A stretch of 64,000 bases of DNA from Chelydra serpentina. Taxonomy: Eukaryota; Chordata; Testudines; Chelydridae. The notes below the pieces were generated by a model. That model worked only from the letters and a program-made list of their open reading frames with translations. It had not been told where the DNA came from and ran no database searches. The position numbers and the translations under genes are program-made. Shown in pieces: positions 56,309-64,000 of this stretch (positions are counted from its first letter, which is position 1; every line of letters begins with the position of its first letter). The stretch is from NCBI GenBank assembly GCA_037349315.1, contig JBAIAC010000042.1, positions 2,914,001-2,978,000 of the forward strand, given 5' to 3'.

Positions 56309-57367
56309 AGGGTGGATTTGATTTAAATCATGATTTCAATCACTAGTCAGGAAGACTCATGGTATGCTACATAAAAGTGCATTCTTGTTGGTTGTTATAA
56401 CCTTAATACATATTCTTCACATCTCAGAGCTCGATGTAGGTTTCATTTTTAGAAGGTACACACTATACATTTTTAAACAGTGATTTATTCTGAAAACTTT
56501 TCAGATGAGTTTTACAGTTCTATCAGAGAATGAATGTTTGGTTATTTCATTTCATTTATTTTCATTTGTTTATTTTATTGCTTGGTTATTTCATTCGTGC
56601 CATGCTGTATTAGGAGGAGAACATCACCAGACAGATATTGAAATTGTTTTTTTTTACTAAAACAACAATGTTGAGTAGTCTGGATTTTTTTCTTCAACAG
56701 CAAGCGTATAATATTTTAACAGTAAAGCATATGTCCATCGCGTCTTACATTTATCTTCAGTTTTCATCTCCTTATCCAGATCTCTTCCGCCTCCAGCAGT
56801 CTTCTATTCATTGAACTTTTTGAAACTTTGCACTTTTTGAGAGAGGTAAGGGATTGACTCTGTACACAAATTTGCAGAGGGACAATCGAGGTGAGGTTTG
56901 TTATTTCTCACCTCTACATATTAATTTATTTTAAAAACACTTTTGCTGCTGACAAGCATGTTACCTCTGGAGACACAAAGCCACAGTTTGAGAACTGGAA
57001 AACTAAGCATCTCTGATGGTATCTTCTAGACTGAGCACTGAGTCCCAATGGGTAGATAGAAAGATTAACCTAAGTAATCTATACAGAAGCCTGTGGAACC
57101 CCATAAGATTGGGTCCTTAATCCATGAACTATAGGAACTCATTGACAAAACTTTTCTTAAACATTACATGACTATATTGTCTCGTACTATAGAATTAGAA
57201 TTTACAATCCCTATTCCATGTTGAGATATCTTTGAGCTATAATGTATCTTAATTAAAACTAGATAAGTTCTTTCCTCAAAAAACATGTTATCAAAAAATT
57301 GAATTTAAATTTAAAAATCTGATTTTCTTGATTTAAAAAACAAAAATCATTGGTTTCTATTCACCCT
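56309..57367. mobile_element. AT-rich element with inverted ends (unit 4)
   Basis: Orthologue of 2374-3418 and 25490-26560; ends agggtggattt and ttctattcaccct. Confidence 0.5.
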
Positions 57368-57772
57368 GGGAAACAGTGTAAAACATGCCCTGGGATGGAG
57401 AATTAAGCAGTTCAACAGTCGAGATAGTACCCTGGGGTATATCTCATACCCACTGACTCCTGGGACCCAGCATAGCACCGTTTGGCTTTCATCATCGTGA
57501 TCCTGAAAGAGAAGCTACGCAGGGCAAACCAGAGAAGGGGAACGAGCTGACATCCTCAACTCCACCGACTTTGATTTTGGCTAAATCCTGAACTCCACCT
57601 GGGATGTGAGACCTGAGGTTCTGCTGCCAGCCTTCTCCTCATGCCTCTGTTTCCTTCCCAATGGTCAGAGGTGAAATAATTTAAAGGACTTAGCGGTATG
57701 CGGGAGTCCTGAGCAGGGGGCGGGGCCTCACCTGGAATTGGTGTGGTCTTTAAATCCCTGGGCCCATTAAAT
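57368..57772. other. Spacer before fossil ZNF (unit 4)
   Basis: Non-coding, matches unit 3 closely. Confidence 0.5.
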
Positions 57773-58257
<485 letters not shown>

Positions 58258-58860
58258 CACAGGGTCAGAAAGGGTTAAGCAAGTCGCAAGCTAATTGACT
58301 CAATTTCAACCTTTATAGTCACGTTAGGTAAGTGTGTAAATGGCAATTAAGGCCATTTTACGTTACTTAAGGTATAGTTTGAAATGCACAGTTGTGTTGT
58401 TAAAGACTCGGAAGAAGACGTTAGATGATTAACAATGTAACCAAACGGTTCCTGCAGTCTGTTAATTTTGAGATCAAAAGGAAATATTAACATTTAGAAG
58501 AAACCTCCGTGTAATAATGTCATTGTATGTCTCTTTAAAGTTTGTGGTAAAATGTCTATGAACTGCTTTATGGATAATTATTTTATGTTCATCCCATATC
58601 ATTAATTACCAGTGATCTTTAGGAAATAGAAGGTTACTTCATTAGTATATTGTTCACCCAAAGACTGTGTGCTGTTAAGATGCTGCAAAACTCCATACTG
58701 AAACTCTTGGGACCTGATCATTTTATCTCAGATCTTCATTGGTCATAACTTCAGAAATGTGGGAAAAGTTTCATTCATTAAATACCAGAGAATCCACAAA
58801 GGTGTGAGAGCCCCTAGGAATAGCTTGACTGCAGGAAAAGATTCCATCTGAACTCACACA
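58258..58860. other. 3' flank of fossil ZNF with a finger relic
   Basis: AT-rich non-coding sequence. 58747-58815 is a shortened relic of the single finger (aaatgtgggaaaagtttcattc, then cagagaatccacaaaggtgtg). Confidence 0.5.
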
Positions 58861-59668
58861 TAGAATCATAGAAGATTAGGATTGGAAGAGACCTCAGGAG
58901 ATTATCTAGTCCAGTCCTCTGCTCAAAGCAGGACCAACACCAACTAAATCATCCCAGCCAGGCTTTATCAAGCCTGACCTTAAAAACCTCCAAGGAAGAT
59001 TCCACCACCTCTCTAGGTAACCCATTCCAGTGCTTCACCGCCCTCCAAGTGAAATCGTGTTGCCTAATCCCCAACCTAAACTTGCCGCACTGCAACTTGA
59101 GACCATTGCTCCTTGTTCTGTCATCTGCCACCACCAAGAACAGCTCAGCTCCATCCTCTTTGGAACCCCCCTTCAGGTAGTTGAAGTCTATCAAATCCCC
59201 ACACACACATACACACACACTCTCTTTTCTTCTACAGACTAAATGAGCCCAGTTCTCTCAGTCTCTCCTCGTAAGTCATGTGCCCCAGCCCCCAATCATT
59301 TTCATTGCCCTCCACTGGACTCTCTCCAATTTTTCCACGTCCTTTCTGTCACAGGGGGCCCCAAACTGGATGCAATACTCCAGATGTGGCCTCCCGAGTG
59401 CTGACGAGAGGGGAATAATCACTTCCCTCGATCTCCTGGCCGTGCTCCTACTAATGCAGCCCACTATGCCGTTAGTCTTCTTGGCAACAAGGGCACACTG
59501 CTGGCTCATATCCAGCTTCTTGTCCACTGTAATTCCCAGGTCCTTTTCTGCAGAACTGCTGCTTAGCCAGTCGGTCCCCAGCCTATAGCAGTGCATGGGA
59601 TTTCCCACTCTAGTGGGGAGAGCACCCTGCTCTGGTATGTACGGATCAGGCCCTTTTCCTGTAGCCAT
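58861..59668 (-). mobile_element. CR1 LINE 3' fragment (unit 4)
   Basis: Orthologue of 5091-5888. A short (CA)n run has grown inside it (59201-59220), replacing part of the coding segment. Confidence 0.9.
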
Positions 59669-60269
59669 ATTGTAAGGCCTAAAAGTCTATGGCCGTTGTC
59701 TGCAGCCAGGTTGAAAGAGCAGCAGCCGTGAGCTGAGTAGCAGGAAGTCGCATCCTCTCATTCTATCTAAATTATATGACAATAATATAATGTCAGGCTG
59801 TTAAGAAGGAGACCCCGTCCTAATGGCACCCACTATCACCAGATAAAGAAACAGATCTTAAGATGGTTGAAGGAAACTTAGTTTGATAGCGTCCTTCTGA
59901 CAAGAAATCACTTCTCAATTGTTGGGGTTGTGCAATCCCCATTTCTTTACTGTTTTGTCTTTATGGTTCCCACTTCTCTACTGCTTGTCTGGATGGTCTC
60001 TGTCTGGTTCTTTAATTGTTTCTCTCTGGTGTATAATTAATTTTTCTAGGTGTAAATCAATGAAGTATTTGGGATATAATTGTTTAGAGAATTGCATGAC
60101 AAGATGTTAGGATTGGTTAGTAACATTTTAGTAGAATGATTGGTTAAGGTCGAGCTAAGCAGGACTCAAGTTTCACTCTATAAACTGGGGTCCAAAGGGA
60201 AAGTCTTTGGGGAGCCAACTCCAGGACACAGCCCTAAGATCAGAGCTGCGAGATCTCAACCCTCTGCCA
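59669..60269. other. Spacer between LINE fragments (unit 4)
   Basis: Non-coding, matches unit 1. Confidence 0.45.
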
Positions 60270-60856
60270 AGGAAAAGGCATTAGAAAAGATTCAGAAAAA
60301 GGGCAACTAAAATTATTAGGGTTTGGAATGGGTCCCATATGAGGAGAGATTAAAGAGGCTAGGACTTTTCAGCTTGGAAAAGAGGAGACTAAGGGGGGAT
60401 ATGATAGAGGTATATAATATCATGAGTGATGTGGGGAAAGTGAATAAGGAGAAGTTATTTACTTGTTCCCATAATATAAGAACTAGGGGCCACCAAATGA
60501 ATTAATGGGCATCAGGTTTAAAACAAATAAAAGGAAGTTCTTCTTCACACAGCGCACTGTCAACCTGTGGAACTCCTTTCCTGAGGAGCTTGTGATGGCT
60601 AGGACTATAACAGGGTTTAAAAGAGATCTAGATACATTCGTGGAGATTAATGTTTGTTAGCCAGGATGGGTAAGGAATGGTGTCCCTAACCTCTGTTTGT
60701 CAGAGGGTGGAGATGGATGGCAGGAGAGAGATCACTTGATCATTACCTGTTAGGTTCACTCCCTCTGGGGCACCTGGCATTGGCCACTGTCGGTGGACAG
60801 GATACTGGGCTGGATGGACCTTTGGTCTCAGCCAGTACGGCCGTTCTTATGTTCTT
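60270..60856 (+). mobile_element. CR1-like LINE 3' end, plus strand (unit 4)
   Basis: Orthologue of 6490-7076; one base lost at aaatgaattaatggg (near 60500) breaks the frame. Confidence 0.85.
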
Positions 60857-62180
60857 CTGACACCGTACAGAAACTGGAGTTCCCCAGATGGACCTGATCC
60901 TGACTGCCCAACAGGAAAGGCTCATCTGTCTTATTGGGAGTGGTGAGCACTGTGTGCTTAGCTTGTGCAGTCTGGTTTGGGGCACGAAACCTCCTTGCAC
61001 CGGCCCTGTTCCTCGTTCCCACACACATCAGGGGTTTTGGCTCCCAAAGATCCAGCTGCCCATCGCTGGGGTGAGGATCCAGCAGCAGCCGAGCAGCAGC
61101 TGGTCAGTGACCTTCTGGCTCTGCCTGGTCTAGCAAACCCCAGGCAGAGGAGGAGAAGCCCCCATCAGCCCCTCCTCCCTGCTGCAGCCCTGGCTGCTGA
61201 GCTGATGGGCCACACAGGTGGGGGAAGGGAGAGAGAAAAACTCCTCCAGCTGCTCCCTCTGCCTGGCTGAAGTCCCCCCCTCCTCCTTCCCCTCCCAGCC
61301 GGGATCCCCCTGCCTTGGAGATGAGGAGAAGGACACTTGGGCCAGGCCCCACCTTCACTCTAGACACCTGTCCCCAACCCCCATCTTCCACCAGCCCATG
61401 GGCTGGGCTCCCCCACTTACCTGGAGCTGTTTCCAGGGACACTTGCCCTGAATGGGGCTGGTAACTCCTCTCCTACCTGAATCCTCCAGGGCTCTGGTGG
61501 ATCCAATGTTAAGGCACCAGGGTGTTGGGTTCCGGGGAGGACACTGGGGATTGAATGGTTGGGGCTGGTGGAGCTGAGAAGCAAGGGGAGCAGGGTCCTG
61601 GGGTATCAAGTGTTTGGGGATCATGGGATAAGAGGAGAGGGAGAGCACAGGGGTAGAGAGGTGCTGTCTCTCCTCATTCACCCCGTCTGCCCCTTCCCCC
61701 TGCCCCCTCTGCATTCAAAATGCACCACTAGGAGAGGCTTTTGGGAAGGCCTGGAGATCCCACCTCTGCCTCCGCAGCATCAGCCTCCGAGCGTCTGTCT
61801 ATGGTAAGAAATGTGGTCGGGATTAGCCGGCGCATCTCTGTGACCCTGAACCGGGTTTCCAAGTAAAAACGCATCGTGAGCATCTTATGTGTAAGGCTCT
61901 GATTTGTCCTGAATATTTTTAGTAAAATCAGGGACAGCTCACCGGCAATAAAGCTAAATTTGTGGAAGCCCGTGGCCTGTCTGTGACAGTTACTAATAAT
62001 ATCCATGAGAAATGGGGAGGGAGAAGGCTGCAGCACCCATGGCTGCTGGGGCTCTGGGGTCGGTCCCATGGTGGCTGGGCAGCTGTTAGGGTCTGGTAGA
62101 GAGCGGCAGAGGCCCCCAACACCGCCCATGACAGCTAGGAACTGCAGGGTACCCCTATGGCCTGCAGCGTCGTTAGCAGA
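60857..62180. other. GC-rich upstream spacer (unit 4)
   Basis: Matches unit 1 (7077-8468), including the segment missing from unit 3; one copy of the 29-bp minisatellite unit. No supported gene. Confidence 0.45.
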
Positions 62181-62469
62181 TGTGACTCCATTTTGGGTTT
62201 CCTCTCCGCCATTAACTAAAAGCGAGCACATCACGGACCAAGGGAGGGAAGACGTCTTTGAGGCCGGCAGCTGGACAGTTTCAAGATAACGGGAACAAAG
62301 GAGATAGGAACCAGTGGACATGCCTGAAGTAGTTGCAACATCAGCTTTTCTTACACTGGGAAGGTGGCTGCAGGGGATTGGCAATAGATCAGGAGAAGGC
62401 CTGTTTATTGGTTTGGGCCCCCCCGATGCGTGCAGGCAGGATGCTTTGCCAACAGTATATAATCTTTGC
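62181..62469 (+). repeat. Solo-LTR-like element, right part deleted (unit 4)
   Basis: Starts tgtgactccattttgg and runs to tataatctttg, where it jumps to cactgatggtgc. About 660 bp relative to unit 3 (46671-47334) are missing, including its end. Confidence 0.45.
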
Positions 62470-64000
62470 ACTGATGGTGCAAAGTAGATTGAGACTCCAA
62501 GAGGCAGAGACTGAAATGGAAATGAAGTTACTGCCTGATCCCTGCAGTGATGTGAGCTAGGGTTGTAAGGGGGAGAGGGTGAAGGGGAACAGAGCTGGGA
62601 AACTGCTGGGTTTGCTCCTCAGAGCCAGACGGCTGAGACTGAGATCTGTGAACTTGCTGCACCAGTGCCAGAGAGCGACTAGACTTGGCCTGTGAAGTGT
62701 GAAGCTGAACCTGAAAACTAAAGGACCATGAACAACACCCCAAGAGAAATGATGTGAGGAGGGGGCAGCGTCTCCCTATTGCTAAGATGCTGAGGTTGGG
62801 CCCAGGCAAGAAGGGAGCCGGGGATGTTAGGACACCTGGGCAACCTTGAAGCCAGGCTGATCCCCATCACTGAGGCCAGACGGAGATAAGGAACCTGACA
62901 GCCCAGCCGGTCACGCCCTCCCCATGTACCACCTTGTCCTATGTTTGGGTGACAGAGAGTTTCTTTGCCCCCCTCGCCCATCACTGCATCCCTCTTGTGA
63001 CCAACCCCTGTGCCCCATGTTCATCACTGTGTATGGTTTGGATATATTGTGTACAAAGTGCGCCTGGTGAGGGATCATTGGAAAGCTCATGATTTGCTGA
63101 ATATTCTGCTGTTGAAATGCATGTAACAGCAGGGCATGTAGAATGGTGAGATTTGAATGTGTTTATTTCTAGGCTGACCATATTCCAGGTGCCCAAAGGA
63201 GGACACTGATGGGAGGTGGGAGTTGGCGGGACGGGGTGTGTGTGCGGTGCGGTGGGAGTACTCATGAGGTGAGGGCAGTGCTGGCCTCTGTCACAGTGGC
63301 AGGGCATTGGCAACAGCTGTTAGTCAGCACAGACCTGCAAGACCCCCTCTCCGGGGCTGGGAGCCTGGGTGGGCGGGATCCGGGAGCAATCAATCAGCTG
63401 TGGATGCAGGGGAATTGGCTAGTTGGGAAGGTCACTAATCAGGGCTGTTTCTAAGCTTCAGCTCTTGTGCTCTGCAAACACTCCCGGACATTTGCTGTTA
63501 TGGGAAAACCCGCTCGGCAGGCTCAATAAAGAGAATTTGTCTGGAAAAACCCAGACATATGTCAAAGTTTTTGTTACTGAAATATGTCATAGTTCTGGGG
63601 ATTGTCCCATTCAAACTCGTCAGAGATGACAAAGGACCGACCGTTGGTGTTAGAAAACTCTTATCTGGCCGTCCATCACCAACAGGAAGAAGAGGTAAAG
63701 AAAGAAATGTAGAATTCACCTGAAGGATGCTTTGGAGCTCACATAGACCATGAAGTTGCCTGACCCCATGACTGTTGGCCCCTTACTGAAACTTAGTGTG
63801 TGCGAGGGGGAGATGGGGGGTGTTGGTTGGCCCTGTCCCAGTACCAAAAGGCAGGAAGGGCCAACGAGAAATAAAGACCCGGAGAGTAGTCCCCAGGGCC
63901 AATGGGGAGAGGCCAAGGCTCTAAGTTAGCCTCGTTGACAGGACAGGCAGCCAATGAAGGCGTCAGGAGCCCGTCCTCTGTGTGAGCTGGAGCTGCCCTG
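62470..64000. other. Upstream region of a probable next KZFP gene
   Basis: Orthologue of 16840-18340 in unit 1. In units 1 and 3 the first exon follows about 0.7 kb after the point where the window ends, so another KZFP gene is expected just outside. No supported gene inside. Confidence 0.5.

Overview
The window looks like nuclear DNA of a turtle or tortoise, or less likely another archelosaur. It has CR1 non-LTR retrotransposon 3' ends, a turtle-style repeat landscape, tRNA-Pro-primed endogenous retroviruses (ERVs), and KRAB zinc-finger (KZFP) genes with the reptilian KRAB variant and long arrays of 28-residue C2H2 fingers joined by HTGERPHKC linkers. I see no bacterial features, CRISPR array or tRNA/rRNA gene.

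The layout is a tandem segmental duplication, all on the + strand. Gene A contributes only its last fingers (1-487). Gene B has ATG 20311, stop 23568 and 600 aa with 14 intact fingers. Gene C has ATG 28929, stop 32334 and 653 aa with 15 intact fingers. Gene D has ATG 50875, stop 54592 and 765 aa with 18 intact fingers. Each full gene has the same architecture: a GC-rich non-coding first exon, a short start exon (8 codons), a 127-bp KRAB-A exon, a 114-bp KRAB-B-like exon, and one terminal exon carrying every finger. Finger sequence and number differ from copy to copy.

Between the genes lie duplicated spacers, called units 1 to 4 here (454-19030, 23569-27700, 32335-49590, 54593-64000). In order they hold: a hAT-like element; an LTR-like block with TATA and AATAAA; an AT-rich element with inverted ends; a decayed second zinc-finger gene; a minus-strand CR1; a plus-strand LINE 3' end; and a repeat-rich tract leading to the next first exon. 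Unit 2 has lost most of this and is replaced near the promoter of gene C by a TTTAAAGGGCCC repeat and unrelated DNA. Unit 3 has lost its hAT and LTR-like block. Unit 4 stops about 1 kb short of where another first exon would be expected.

Two proviruses entered single units after the duplication, because the matching empty sites are intact in other units. ERV1 (8469-15853; 435/446-bp LTRs; 4-bp target duplication) is env-deleted and has a nested 1.7-kb insertion in pol. ERV2 (34963-43341; 837-bp LTRs; 5-bp target duplication) lacks the integrase catalytic core and has an unusual env. Neither can encode a full set of viral proteins. KZFPs typically silence such elements, so the locus looks like a host-defence gene cluster that is itself collecting retroviruses. 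Any specific finger-to-provirus match is untested.
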